Source: Anaerolineae bacterium
GTDB taxonomy: Bacteria > Chloroflexota > Anaerolineae > J102
Direction: 5' to 3'
Length of the DNA: 46,424 bases
Assembly: GCA_027002405.1 (NCBI GenBank)
Contig: JALWZT010000255.1
Span: 1 to 46,424, forward strand
Shown: positions 7,204-14,966 of the stretch, piece after piece
Layout of the letters: each line of letters opens with the position of its first letter
Position numbering within the stretch: position 1 is the stretch's first letter
The notes under the pieces: model-generated
What the model saw: only the letters and a program-made list of their open reading frames with translations
The model's database searches: none
Told to the model about the DNA's origin: nothing
Program-made: the position numbers and the translations under genes

Positions 7204-7404
7204 GAACCTGTTGATTTACTATTGATACGCTGAGGATACTCCCTCCCGACCGTTTTCCCAAGAGGGGATGGGGTTTACGTAGCCCCTCCGTTCCGGGCGA
7301 TCACCCCTCCCCCGCTTGCGGGGGAGGGGCAGGGGTGGGGGCCCATCGGCCGGATCGCCACCCCCTGCCGGATTGCCCAGCAGCTTGATTGAGGTTTGCC
7401 AACA
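7204..7404. repeat. about 200-bp long direct repeat, copy 1
   Basis: It is homologous along its length to 40451-40648 in the same orientation, from GAACCTGTTG to GAGGTTTGCCAACA. It contains CGTAGCCCC, TCCGTTCCGGGCGATCACCC and a C-rich hairpin with a G-run tract. No ORF in it looks like a gene. Confidence 0.85.
7304..7341 (+). other. hairpin plus four-run G-quadruplex motif
   Basis: CCCCTCCCCCGC at 7304-7315 is fully complementary to 7318-7329. The right arm continues into G5-A-G4-CA-G4-T-G5 at 7320-7341, a canonical G-quadruplex motif with loops of one to two bases. The same structure recurs at 40549-40586. Confidence 0.8.
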
Positions 7405-7540
7405 GGTTCACTTCATCGCCAGGCGGGCATGGCAGTCGCCACTTCGGTCGGCTAGACTAAAAATCCGTGCAATCCGTGTAATCCGTGGCTAAAAATACCG
7501 TCTCGACGGGCCAAAATCCTTTTCGCCAGACTCCACGCCA

Positions 7541-8302
7541 TTAGTCGGTTTGACGCGCTCCGGCCTCAAAGGTCGATGAGGCCATCCGAATCAGCTCATC
7601 CACGGGGAAGTCGCTCGGAGCCAGCAGTTGATAGAGGACGTTGTCTCGCCGCCATGTCAGGGTGGTCACGATGTCGGGGCGCCAGCGATGCTCATTCAGG
7701 TACCAACCGCCACGCACCAGGACCGCGGGTTGGCCGTTGGCCAGGGTCACTTCCTCCACCGCGCACGGTGCGACGGCTTCGCCCTGTTCCCACGGGCAGG
7801 CGCCACAGGTCATCAGGGAGAGGTTGTTCTCCGGCCCGCGCCAGACGAAGACATACACATGGCTCTGGGGCTGATGGGGCAGGGGCGCGTGTTTCAGCAC
7901 ATGGTCATGCCTGAGCTCGTACCCCGGGGGCGCGTAGGTGGGCAGGTGGATGGGATAGGGGCTGTGGGCCAGAACGTCTTCCACAGTGACGATCTCGGGC
8001 TCTGTTTCGCGGGTTTCCAGGTTCGGCCCCTGGGGATAGGCGTCCAGGATGGTGTAGACGCGGCCCGCGATCTCCACGGTGGTCGATTGCAGCAACGCGC
8101 GGGCACCAGGGGAAAGGGCGAACAGGATCAGGGACAAAGCAAGCAGGGCGACCAGAGAAGCGGCTGCCAGGCGCCATCCCGATATCCATGGGGCCACGGG
8201 ATGAGCCGCCTTGTCCGAAACAGAGGGAAAGCGACCGCGCAAGGCCCGCACGAATTCAGGGTCGGGGTCTTCTCGAAGTTGATACAAGAACCGATCATTC
8301 AT
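7541..8302 (-). CDS. membrane-bound anti-sigma factor-like protein with DUF4367-like domain
   Basis: This 253-aa protein has a short cytoplasmic N-terminus (1-42), one transmembrane helix (about 43-64) and an extracytoplasmic domain of about 190 residues. The C-terminal part, ending in YQLLAPSDFPVDELIRMASS, resembles DUF4367-type sensor domains. Its start overlaps the end of the ECF sigma gene by 8 bases, a classic sigma/anti-sigma arrangement. It probably holds the sigma factor at the membrane until an envelope signal is sensed. There is no zinc-binding HxxxCxxC motif in the N-terminus, so it is not a ZAS-type anti-sigma. The sensed signal is unknown. Confidence 0.75.
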   Translation of the reverse strand: MNDRFLYQLREDPDPEFVRALRGRFPSVSDKAAHPVAPWISGWRLAAASLVALLALSLILFALSPGARALLQSTTVEIAGRVYTILDAYPQGPNLETRETEPEIVTVEDVLAHSPYPIHLPTYAPPGYELRHDHVLKHAPLPHQPQSHVYVFVWRGPENNLSLMTCGACPWEQGEAVAPCAVEEVTLANGQPAVLVRGGWYLNEHRWRPDIVTTLTWRRDNVLYQLLAPSDFPVDELIRMASSTFEAGARQTD

Positions 8303-8861
8303 GGGTTTCCTCCCATTGGCGTCGTAATTTGCGCACCGTGCGGTGCAGGATGGTGCCCACGTTGCTTTCCGAAAGCCCGGTCAGGGCCGCGATCTGCCGA
8401 TTGGTCAGGCCCGCGCCATACTTCAGGGCGATGAGTTCCTGCTCCCGTTCGGGCAGTTGGGCCAACAAGGCCCGCAGCCGGGCTTGCTCCTCCGCGGCGA
8501 CCAGGCGCTCGACCAGGTGGGGCGGGTTGGCCTGGTTGGATGCCGCCTCCAGAGGGGCCAGACGTCGGGCCTCTCGCTCCTGCCCCCGCACATATTCCCG
8601 CCAGACATTACGGGCGATGCCCAGTAGCCAAGTTCCTGGCTGCGCCCGTTGGGGGTCGAAGTGATGCCGTTGACGCCAGGCCCGCTCGAAGGTGGCGGCG
8701 GTCAGATCATGGGCCGCGTCCCGGTCGGCCAGGCGGTAACGGAAGAAGTTGAACACGCGCGGGAGCTCATCCTGGAAGAGCGCGTCCCAGTCCAGCGCCT
8801 GGGCCTGTTCCATGCCGGAACGGAGCAGCAATCGACGGAGAGTGCGTACGTGGGCGTCCAT
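8295..8861 (-). CDS. ECF-type RNA polymerase sigma factor (sigma-70 family)
   Basis: This 188-aa protein has sigma region 2 at about residues 28-92, with DRDAAHDLTAATFERAW followed by GTWLLGIARNVWREYVRG. Region 4 lies at about 130-180, with LPEREQELIALKYGAGLTNR and the helix-turn-helix IAALTGLSESNVGTILHR. There is no region 1 or 3, as expected for ECF sigmas. It should direct core RNA polymerase to a small regulon. It is co-transcribed with the membrane protein downstream through an 8-base ATGAATGA-type overlap, suggesting translational coupling. The ATG at 8861 has no strong Shine-Dalgarno; an internal Met at residue 17 is an alternative start. No target promoter could be defined. Confidence 0.9.
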   Translation of the reverse strand: MDAHVRTLRRLLLRSGMEQAQALDWDALFQDELPRVFNFFRYRLADRDAAHDLTAATFERAWRQRHHFDPQRAQPGTWLLGIARNVWREYVRGQEREARRLAPLEAASNQANPPHLVERLVAAEEQARLRALLAQLPEREQELIALKYGAGLTNRQIAALTGLSESNVGTILHRTVRKLRRQWEETHE

Positions 8862-8899
8862 GTCACTCTTTTATTGACCCCACTGTTTGATCTGTCACA

Positions 8900-9243
8900 G
8901 CCCTGCTATGAAAATAGTAATCAGTGATCAGTTATCAGTAATCAGTAGAGCCTGGCACGTCATTCCGAGGGAGCGAAGCGACCGAGGAATCTAGCGAAGC
9001 GCCAAAAACCACGGCATGGCGCTCGCTTCACTCGCTAGATGCTTCGCTCCCTCCGGTCGCTCAGCATGACGAACATCTGCGAAAATCTGCGTCGCATCTG
9101 CGAAAATCTGCGTTCCCATTTTCGTCCGTATCGGCGCGCTGCCGCGCGTGGCGCCTGTTCCGTAATAGGATTAGGATTGAGGATTGTCAGGCCGAGGTTA
9201 GGCGCGAGCAGAAGTAATCAGTGATCAGTCACCAGTAATCAGT
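8900..9243. repeat. repeat block between sigma gene and dehydrogenase
   Basis: The 457-base gap 8862-9318 holds a CTGCTATGAAAATAG junction (8901-8915), a 31-nt AGTAATC unit (8916-8946), the palindrome copy 2 (8958-9071), AATCTGCG-type repeats, a partial module with hexamers (9157-9212), another 31-nt unit (9213-9243) and a GATGAA-loop hairpin (9254-9276). I see no gene. Confidence 0.85.
8958..9071. repeat. large imperfect palindrome, copy 2
   Basis: Same arms as 5395-5531 (CGTCATTCCGAGGGAGCGAA ... GCTCAGCATGACG), shorter between the arms. Confidence 0.85.
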
Positions 9244-9253
9244 TGTGGGGCTA

Positions 9254-9276
9254 GCCGGGGAACTTCATCCCCCGGC
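9254..9276 (-). terminator. possible terminator hairpin after the dehydrogenase
   Basis: GCCGGGG pairs with CCCCGGC around a 9-base loop, 43 bases after the stop of the minus-strand gene at 9319. There is no U tract, and it belongs to the dispersed GATGAA-loop hairpin family, so a terminator role is only possible. Confidence 0.35.
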
Positions 9277-9318
9277 GCTGGCTCAGCAAATGCTTGCCAA
9301 GAAATTGGGACACACCCG

Positions 9319-10491
9319 TCAGTCCAACGGCCGGGTCACGCTCACCCGGGTTTCGATGCCCAGCTTCTTGAGCTCCGCGAAGAAGGGTTCGGGAGCCATG
9401 ACCTGCTCGGGGGGATGGACGCCCGGGGGGATGCGACCTTGCGCCAGCCAGATGGCGGTGATGGCCGGGGCCGCGCCCGTGGGCAGCGCGCCCTTCACTG
9501 TCATGGTGCCCAGGCGATAGATGGTCTCCCGGCCATCCTGCTCGCCCCACACCTCGGTCACGATCTCTTTTGTCCAGTTGGGGGGCTCGTTGGCGGGCGG
9601 GGCCAGGAACGCGGTGGCAGGGGGTTCGTGCTCGCGCAGCAGGGCCACCATGAGGTCGCGCGGGGCCACCTTGACGCCCTTCACCTCCACGGGCTCGGTG
9701 CTGTTCAGGCCATATTCGGCCAACACCCGCACCTTTTCCACGGTCTCCGGGGCCATGCCCCAGTAGTTGATCTTGAAAAAGACTTCCTGCACGCCCTTGT
9801 CCGCAAAGGAAAGGGGCAGGGTGGCCACCTCGGAGTGAAGGGAAAGGTGCATGGGCAGGACCCCCAAAGGCTCGACAAACAGATAGTCCTCGAATTCACT
9901 CAAAGGCTCCATCTCGATGAACGCGCCATCCCGAAAGACCATGGGCTTCATGGTGAGTTCGTCCAGGATGGTGGCCACCGCGTAGGTAAAGGAGGTGTCG
10001 TCGGGTGGCGGGGGCTTGATGCCGTCGTAAATGCGGATGGATGTGATGCGGTCGAGGCGGTCGGCCGCGTAACGGGCCTGGACGTTGGGTACGCCGGGCG
10101 CGGAGCCCATGCCCAACACCGCGGCCACGCCCGCTTCCTGAAACGCATCGTTGAGTTCCAGTTGTTTGCGGGTGGTGTGGAAGAGCCCGCCCAGGTCCAC
10201 GTAGGGCGTGCGGGCTTCGAGGCAGGCCCGCATGACGGGCAGGTTGGTGTAATAGACGGTGGCATTGACCACCGCATCCGCTTCTTTCAGCGCGGCCACC
10301 AGGACCTCGTGGTCGCGCAGGTCAATGGACGCGATGCGGATTTTGGGGCTGCTGATGAAGTCGGCCACCTCGCGGGCGGCTTGGGGATTCAGGTCCACGA
10401 TAACGACTTCATCGACCCGGGGATCATTGGCTAGTGTTTGTACAGCGATGCCGCCCATTTTGCCAGCACCGCCTAGGACAGTAATTTTCAT
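9319..10491 (-). CDS. saccharopine dehydrogenase-like oxidoreductase (1)
   Basis: This 390-aa NAD(P)-dependent enzyme has a Rossmann start MKITVLGGAGKMG, VVIVDLNPQAA at the end of strand 2, and DAVVNATVYYTNLPVMRACL in the typical catalytic-domain linker. Family members include saccharopine and lysine 6-dehydrogenases and carboxyspermidine dehydrogenase, all acting on amino-acid or polyamine imines. The length of about 390 is nearest to lysine-6-dehydrogenase or carboxyspermidine dehydrogenase types. Substrate cannot be assigned. It is the last gene of the minus-strand catabolic island and a distant paralogue of 14967-16124. No Shine-Dalgarno is visible before the ATG. Confidence 0.8.
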   Translation of the reverse strand: MKITVLGGAGKMGGIAVQTLANDPRVDEVVIVDLNPQAAREVADFISSPKIRIASIDLRDHEVLVAALKEADAVVNATVYYTNLPVMRACLEARTPYVDLGGLFHTTRKQLELNDAFQEAGVAAVLGMGSAPGVPNVQARYAADRLDRITSIRIYDGIKPPPPDDTSFTYAVATILDELTMKPMVFRDGAFIEMEPLSEFEDYLFVEPLGVLPMHLSLHSEVATLPLSFADKGVQEVFFKINYWGMAPETVEKVRVLAEYGLNSTEPVEVKGVKVAPRDLMVALLREHEPPATAFLAPPANEPPNWTKEIVTEVWGEQDGRETIYRLGTMTVKGALPTGAAPAITAIWLAQGRIPPGVHPPEQVMAPEPFFAELKKLGIETRVSVTRPLD

Positions 10492-10550
10492 AGTTGGGTA
10501 TATTTTGAGGTGGGTATCTGGTTTCGGGGATCGTATGGGGAAGTTAAGGG

Positions 10551-11085
10551 AGTAATCAGTGTTCAGTAATCAGTAATCAGTTGAGATGAAGAATTCGTCG
10601 AGATCGGAGGCAGTGTGGTAAATGGGGCCAGGTTCGCGTAGGGTTTGATCAAGGACGCCGCAAAAACGATCCGATTTGGCGATCATGCCCGAGAGAAGGC
10701 GACCAATTTCCAGGCAATCATCAATGAGTTCATCCCTTACCTTCTTGTCGAGATAACCGGCATCCCATGCCATTTCTACCCAATGCTGCGTTTCTTGTTG
10801 TTCACCATCAGCATCCGTCAATTTGCTAATGAAGTGTTTTTCATAACGACGCTTAGCCCAGGCTTCCGCGATCTGTGCGCCAATGGCCCGGGAGGAGCGG
10901 CGAATCTGGTCGGTCAATGCGTACCGCTCCTCCGGGGGAAAGGTTTTACTGATCTCGAAGATGCGCTTTGCCAATGCACGCGCTTTCTGATACACGATCA
11001 GATCCCGAAACGTGCGTACATAAGGCAAACGCGACACGGTCATCCTCACTGATTACTGTTTACTGATTACTGATAACTGATTACT
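10551..11085. mobile_element. candidate inverted-heptad cassette carrying a four-helix-bundle gene
   Basis: The left arm 10551-10581 is exactly four AGTAATC-type heptads plus AGT. The right arm 11048-11085 is five inverted ACTGATT-type heptads plus ACT. Between them lies one small gene on the minus strand. Its stop lies in the left arm, and the stop of the neighbouring oxidoreductase lies in the right arm. The arms are seen directly; mobility is inference. Compare 12988-13497 and 16185-16655. Confidence 0.5.
10570..11043 (-). CDS. four-helix-bundle protein (S23/IVS type)
   Basis: This 157-aa protein shows the family's first helix FRDLIVYQKARALAKRIF, then FPPEERYALTDQIRRSSRAI and GAQIAEAWAKRR. 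The family is best known from proteins encoded in 23S rRNA intervening sequences and is structurally related to the Avd accessory protein of diversity-generating retroelements; biochemical function is unknown. The ATG at 11043 is used; a GTG two codons upstream is possible. The last three codons and the TGA are made by the flanking heptad array. It sits in the gap between two catabolic genes but has no evident metabolic role. Confidence 0.85.
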   Translation of the reverse strand: MTVSRLPYVRTFRDLIVYQKARALAKRIFEISKTFPPEERYALTDQIRRSSRAIGAQIAEAWAKRRYEKHFISKLTDADGEQQETQHWVEMAWDAGYLDKKVRDELIDDCLEIGRLLSGMIAKSDRFCGVLDQTLREPGPIYHTASDLDEFFISTDY

Positions 11086-12961
11086 GAAGTTGCTCGGCTA
11101 TCCACTCCAATCCCAGCGCCTGTAACTTCTCACGCGTGGGCACGCCGTTCTCATCCCAGCCGGCCATCTCGTAATACCAGTCTTTGGCTTGTTCCAGTTC
11201 CTCGGGTGTGAGATGGAGGCCTTCGCTGCGGCCGCCCTTGAGGGGCTTGTAGAGTTTCTTGGGCAAGGAATCATCGTCACGGGTGAAGCCCTCTCGGGCG
11301 TTGAAGGCCCGCAGCATGTTCAACACCCGCTCGCCGATCTCCTGGATGCCCTCGATGCCGATATCCCAGCCGATGGTCACCTTGATGAGCTCGGCCAGTT
11401 GGTCAGGACCATACAGATGCCAGGCCGGGCCAAAGACGAACTGGCAGATGTTGAAGGTGTTCAAGGCCATGTAGAGCTTTTCCGTGGTCAGGGCGAAGTG
11501 CACTTTCTCCTTGTTCAGGACTTTGGTGGGCTGCGCCTCGCCCAGGCCCAGCATGGCCATCCGCTCGGGGTACCACTTCCAGGAGGGATCGTGTTCGCTG
11601 GACTGGTGATCCGCACCGTAGGGATTCACCGCGTAGATAAGGCCCAGGGAGCGCTTGACCTGGGGCATGTGTGCGGGCATCTCCTGCTTCTTCACCGCGA
11701 CCACCAGGTCTTGGGCCTTTTCACCGAACTTCTCCGCGGCCCGGGCCGAGCCTTCGGCCAGGATATCGCCAAAGCCCTCCCGTTTCGCGATCTGCTCCAC
11801 CATCTGCACCATGGCCTCCGCGTTGCCGAAGGTCAGGCACACGCCGCCCGTATCCTCGGTGGTGATATAGCCATGCTCAAACGCGTCCATGGCCCAGGCA
11901 ATGGTGGCCCCGCAGGAGATGGTGTCCATGCCGTACATGTTGCAGATCTTGTTGGCGTAGGCGATGGCTTCCAGGTCATCCACGTTGCAGTAGGAGCCGA
12001 AGGTGGAGATGGTTTCGTATTCCGGGCCGCCGTAGCGGGCTTCCACCTTGTAGCGATTTTCCACTTCGACCACGCGTTTGCAGCGCACGGTGCAGGCATA
12101 GCAGGTGTCCCGCTCTTTGAGGATGGTATCTGCCATGCGATGGCCGGAGATGTTCTCGGCACAGGCGAAATAGCCGCTATCCCAATTGTGGCTGGGCAGG
12201 CCGCCGCCCCGGTTCTGGCCCCGCACGATCTCCGCGGTGCCCAGCAGGCCCATACCGTAGATGTCGGAGTCGGGGAACTCCTTAACGCCCCATTTGGTCA
12301 ATTGGGTCAGGCCTTTGGGGTCCGCGAATTTGGCGTTCTTCTTGCTGCCCCGCACGACCACGGCCTTGAGGTTTTTACTACCCATGACCGCGCCCATGCC
12401 CGTACGGCCGTTGGCCCGATTGCCGTAGGTGATGATGGCAGCAAAGCGCACGCCCTTTTCGCCCGCGGGCCCCACTTGGGCGATGTGCACCCGCCGGTCC
12501 CCCAATTCCTCCTTGATGGTGTCTTCCACCACGTCGGTGGTCTTGCCCCACAGGTGGGACGCGTCTCGCAGTTCGGCCTGGCCTTCCTTCACCCATAGGT
12601 AGACGGGCTTGGGCGCTTTGCCGTGGAAGACGAACGCGTCAAAGCCCGCGAATTTCATCTCCGCGGGGAAAAATCCGCCCGACTGGGAATCGCCCACCGC
12701 GCCGGTGAGGGGGGATTTGGCGTTGACGGTGAGGCGGCTCTGGCCCGAGATAGGCGCACCCGTAGGGCCGCTGATAGAGAAAACCAGGGTGTTTTCGGGC
12801 GCCAGGGGATCGACGCCCGCGGGCGTATGCTTGAGCAGGTAATACAGCCCGAAGCCCGTACCACCTCCGTAGGTGCGGTAGAATTCCTCGGGCGGCTCTT
12901 CCACTTCCAGCCGACCGTCGTCGAGATAGACGTGTAAGATTTTACCAGCGTATCCGTACAT
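11081..12961 (-). CDS. aldehyde:ferredoxin oxidoreductase (tungsten/molybdopterin, AOR family)
   Basis: This 626-aa enzyme oxidises an aldehyde to the carboxylate with reduction of ferredoxin, using a bis-pterin tungsten (or Mo) centre and one [4Fe-4S] cluster. The N-terminal pterin-binding domain contains GPTGAPISGQSRLTV and TGAVGDSQSGGFFP. The cluster ligands are visible as C287, C290 and C294 in DTCYACTVRC, with the distant fourth ligand C506 in NICQF. The length matches AOR. The ATG at 12961 is chosen for its strong GGAGG at 8-bp spacing and because MYGYAGKILHV is the usual N-terminus. It lies among aminotransferases, so it probably removes aldehydes made by transamination of diamines or omega-amino acids. 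The TAA is in a heptad array. Confidence 0.93.
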   Translation of the reverse strand: MYGYAGKILHVYLDDGRLEVEEPPEEFYRTYGGGTGFGLYYLLKHTPAGVDPLAPENTLVFSISGPTGAPISGQSRLTVNAKSPLTGAVGDSQSGGFFPAEMKFAGFDAFVFHGKAPKPVYLWVKEGQAELRDASHLWGKTTDVVEDTIKEELGDRRVHIAQVGPAGEKGVRFAAIITYGNRANGRTGMGAVMGSKNLKAVVVRGSKKNAKFADPKGLTQLTKWGVKEFPDSDIYGMGLLGTAEIVRGQNRGGGLPSHNWDSGYFACAENISGHRMADTILKERDTCYACTVRCKRVVEVENRYKVEARYGGPEYETISTFGSYCNVDDLEAIAYANKICNMYGMDTISCGATIAWAMDAFEHGYITTEDTGGVCLTFGNAEAMVQMVEQIAKREGFGDILAEGSARAAEKFGEKAQDLVVAVKKQEMPAHMPQVKRSLGLIYAVNPYGADHQSSEHDPSWKWYPERMAMLGLGEAQPTKVLNKEKVHFALTTEKLYMALNTFNICQFVFGPAWHLYGPDQLAELIKVTIGWDIGIEGIQEIGERVLNMLRAFNAREGFTRDDDSLPKKLYKPLKGGRSEGLHLTPEELEQAKDWYYEMAGWDENGVPTREKLQALGLEWIAEQLQ

Positions 12962-12987
12962 AAAAGACCTCCAAAGAGTGACATTTA

Positions 12988-13497
12988 CCACTAAGGCACG
13001 AAGGCACAAAGGGCACAAAGAAAAGGTAAAAAAGGATGGCTATCGAACGATACGACGAATGCCGTTCTTGAGCAATGACGAATTAAAGTTTAACAGATAG
13101 CCCAATCTTAAACCAGTCGCGCTGAGATATGAAAGGAGTTGTGCTTCGTGTACAGGCAACAGCTGTTCAACGGCTTTGACCTCCACGATAACAGCTTCGC
13201 CTATCAGTAAATCCAACCGATGGATGCCAATTAGCTGCTCGCGGTAGAATATTTGAACAGCCTTCTGTCGTTCGAAATGGATTCCGCGCGCGGCCAACTC
13301 GACACATAGCGCCTCTTCGTATACTTTCTCCACGAATCCTGGCCCCAGCGCTTTATGCACCTGGAAAGCGGCATCCAGCACCTGCTTGCCCAGACGCTCA
13401 ACCGCTTCCGGAATGGGATCATAACCTGGTTTGCGCCAAGATTTGGGTTTCATCCTTTTTTCTTCCTTTGTGCCTTGGTGACTTTGTGTCTTAGTGG
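12988..13497. mobile_element. candidate inverted-repeat cassette carrying a GxxExxY gene
   Basis: The left arm 12988-13037 and right arm 13452-13497 are inverted copies of a GGCACAAAG/GGCACGAAG short-period array, both starting CCACTAAG at the outer end and ending AAAAAAGGAT at the inner end. The arms are about 80 percent alike by eye. The GxxExxY start codon is formed at the inner edge of the right arm. A related inverted array with almost nothing between its arms is at 23965-24061. Mobility is inference. Confidence 0.5.
13040..13453 (-). CDS. GxxExxY protein (PD-(D/E)XK nuclease-like)
   Basis: This 137-aa protein has the name-giving motif at G39, E42 and Y45 in GPGFVEKVYEEAL. The PD-(D/E)XK-like core is D81 in HRLDLLIGE with E91-x-K93 in VIVEVKAV. 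The fold suggests a nuclease but the biological function of the family is unknown. Members are scattered, often single, and occur near repeats. The ATG lies exactly at the inner edge of a flanking inverted repeat and the TAG is three bases outside the opposite one. The gene separates the oxidoreductase from an aminotransferase without an obvious metabolic role. Confidence 0.88.
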   Translation of the reverse strand: MKPKSWRKPGYDPIPEAVERLGKQVLDAAFQVHKALGPGFVEKVYEEALCVELAARGIHFERQKAVQIFYREQLIGIHRLDLLIGEAVIVEVKAVEQLLPVHEAQLLSYLSATGLRLGYLLNFNSSLLKNGIRRIVR

Positions 13498-13504
13498 TGA
13501 AGAC

Positions 13505-14815
13505 TTAGGCCGACGCTGCTTTCACCGCGTCCTCAAACGCGTTCAGCGTGAAGTCCACATCCTCCTCGCTCAGTGCGTAGCACAGGAACCAGGGCTCGCG
13601 GCCGTCCGCGTCGGGCTGCACGCCTCGCTTGATAAGCTCCATGGCGATTTCCTCGTACAGATCGCCGTCTCCTTCCAGGTAGCCGCGGAAGTCGGTGGGC
13701 ATTTCGTCGCCGCCGATGAAGAGACTGAACATCGCGGGCGCGCCGGTCACCACGTGCGGGATGCCCGCGTCGGTCAGAATCTGATCCATGCCATCCATGA
13801 GCCGTTTGCCCCGCTGATTGATGGTCTCGATGACCGGCTCCTCCTCCAGAGTTTGCAGGGTCGCTGCGGCCGCGGCCACAGCCACCCCATTGCCCGAATA
13901 GGTGCCACCGTGGGCCATGGCTCCGGGCTCAATGGTCATCATCACCTCTTCTTTGCCCGCGATGGCGGCCACCGGGAAGCCGTTACCCATGGCCTTGGCA
14001 TAGGTGGCCAGGTCCGCGCGAATGCCGAAGTATTCCTGCGCACCGCCATTGGCCAGACGGAAGCCCGTCTTCACCTCGTCAAAAACCAGGACAATGCCGT
14101 ACTTTTCGGTCAGCTCCCGGATCTTCTCCAGATAACCGGGCAGGGGGAAGATGCCCGCAGCATTACCCAAAACCGGCTCCACAAACACGGCCGCGATCTC
14201 GTGCCAGCGGGTTTCGATGGTCTCCTCCAGCCGCTCGAAATCGTTGAAAGGCAGAGAAATAACATATTCATGAATCGCCTTGGGGATGCCGCTGGTGGTG
14301 GGTGCAGGGATAGGGCTGCGACGAGACCCCAGCATCCGTTTATTGGAGGAAGCCGTGCTGAACATGAAATAATCGGCCTGGCCATGGTAGCAGCCTTCGA
14401 ACTTGATGAACTTCTCGCGGTTGGTGTGGGCTCGGGCGATGCGCAGCGCGTGCATGGTGGCTTCCGACCCCGTATTGGTCAAACGCACCTTGTCATTGCC
14501 CGTCATGCGGGTCAGGCGTTCCGCTACCTCGATCTCCAGAGGCGTGGTCCAGGCGAAGACCGTGCCGTTGTCGATGGCTTCCTTCACCTTTTCGTTCACT
14601 TTGGGGAAAGCATGTCCCAGGATGATGGGGCCGAAGCCCAGGCGATAATCGATGTACCGCTTGCCGTCCATATCCCACACATATGCGCCCTCGCCTCGGG
14701 CGACGACCAGGGTATCTTCATCTCCCCAGTAGCGGAAGTTGGAGTTGACGCCGTAAGGGATGACTTTCGATGCGCGTTGGAAGTATTCTCGGGTTTTGGG
14801 TCCTTGTAAGCTCAT
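13505..14815 (-). CDS. class III aminotransferase, glutamate-1-semialdehyde aminomutase-like
   Basis: This 436-aa PLP enzyme belongs to fold type I, subgroup II. It shows TNTGSEATMHALRIAR (phosphate-binding region), GCYHGQADYF, FDEVKTGFR (D246 contacts the pyridine N) and the Schiff-base lysine K274 in TYAKAMGNGFP. It resembles HemL, but the location in a catabolic island and the absence of other tetrapyrrole genes argue for an amine or beta/omega-amino-acid substrate. GAGGT lies 9 bases before the ATG. Its stop is 8 bases from the outer end of the GxxExxY cassette arm. Exact substrate unknown; a true glutamate-1-semialdehyde role cannot be excluded. Confidence 0.88.
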   Translation of the reverse strand: MSLQGPKTREYFQRASKVIPYGVNSNFRYWGDEDTLVVARGEGAYVWDMDGKRYIDYRLGFGPIILGHAFPKVNEKVKEAIDNGTVFAWTTPLEIEVAERLTRMTGNDKVRLTNTGSEATMHALRIARAHTNREKFIKFEGCYHGQADYFMFSTASSNKRMLGSRRSPIPAPTTSGIPKAIHEYVISLPFNDFERLEETIETRWHEIAAVFVEPVLGNAAGIFPLPGYLEKIRELTEKYGIVLVFDEVKTGFRLANGGAQEYFGIRADLATYAKAMGNGFPVAAIAGKEEVMMTIEPGAMAHGGTYSGNGVAVAAAAATLQTLEEEPVIETINQRGKRLMDGMDQILTDAGIPHVVTGAPAMFSLFIGGDEMPTDFRGYLEGDGDLYEEIAMELIKRGVQPDADGREPWFLCYALSEEDVDFTLNAFEDAVKAASA

Positions 14816-14876
14816 GGTGGTTTTACCTCATGTTGAAAGATATGGAATGAATAGGTTGGGGTTGCTTATTATGGAT

Positions 14877-14960
14877 AAAGATTAAAAACTGAAGATTAAA
14901 GATTAAGTGGTTCCAGAATGGTGCCTTTAATCCTTTAGTCTTTAATCCATTAATCTTTCA
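14877..14960. repeat. inverted heptad array without cargo (AAAGATT type)
   Basis: Left heptads AAAGATT, GAAGATT and relatives at 14877-14910 face inverted TTTAATC/CTTTAGT-type heptads at 14926-14960 across about 15 bases. It lies in the gap between two island genes, like the filled cassettes, but contains no gene. Confidence 0.8.
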
Positions 14961-14966
14961 TCCTGT

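Noticed and set aside
9039-9224. Small open frames inside repeat blocks (also 5263-5475, 26141-26404, 41191-41403, 40290-40655)
   Set aside because: They only translate dispersed repeats, giving similar peptides at unrelated loci, and have no ribosome sites.
10551-10581. CRISPR array
   Set aside because: The repeats are contiguous 7-mers with no spacers, far shorter than CRISPR repeats, and no cas genes are present.
10551-11085. Diversity-generating retroelement
   Set aside because: The four-helix-bundle protein resembles Avd, but no reverse transcriptase and no template/variable repeat pair is present in the window.
12962-13018. Upstream start for the aldehyde:ferredoxin oxidoreductase
   Set aside because: The extension runs through repeat DNA, and ATG 12961 has a strong GGAGG and the family N-terminus.
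13505-14815. Tetrapyrrole biosynthesis (hemL) assignment for the third aminotransferase
   Set aside because: Similarity is real, but no other heme genes are near and the context is catabolic, so no symbol is given.
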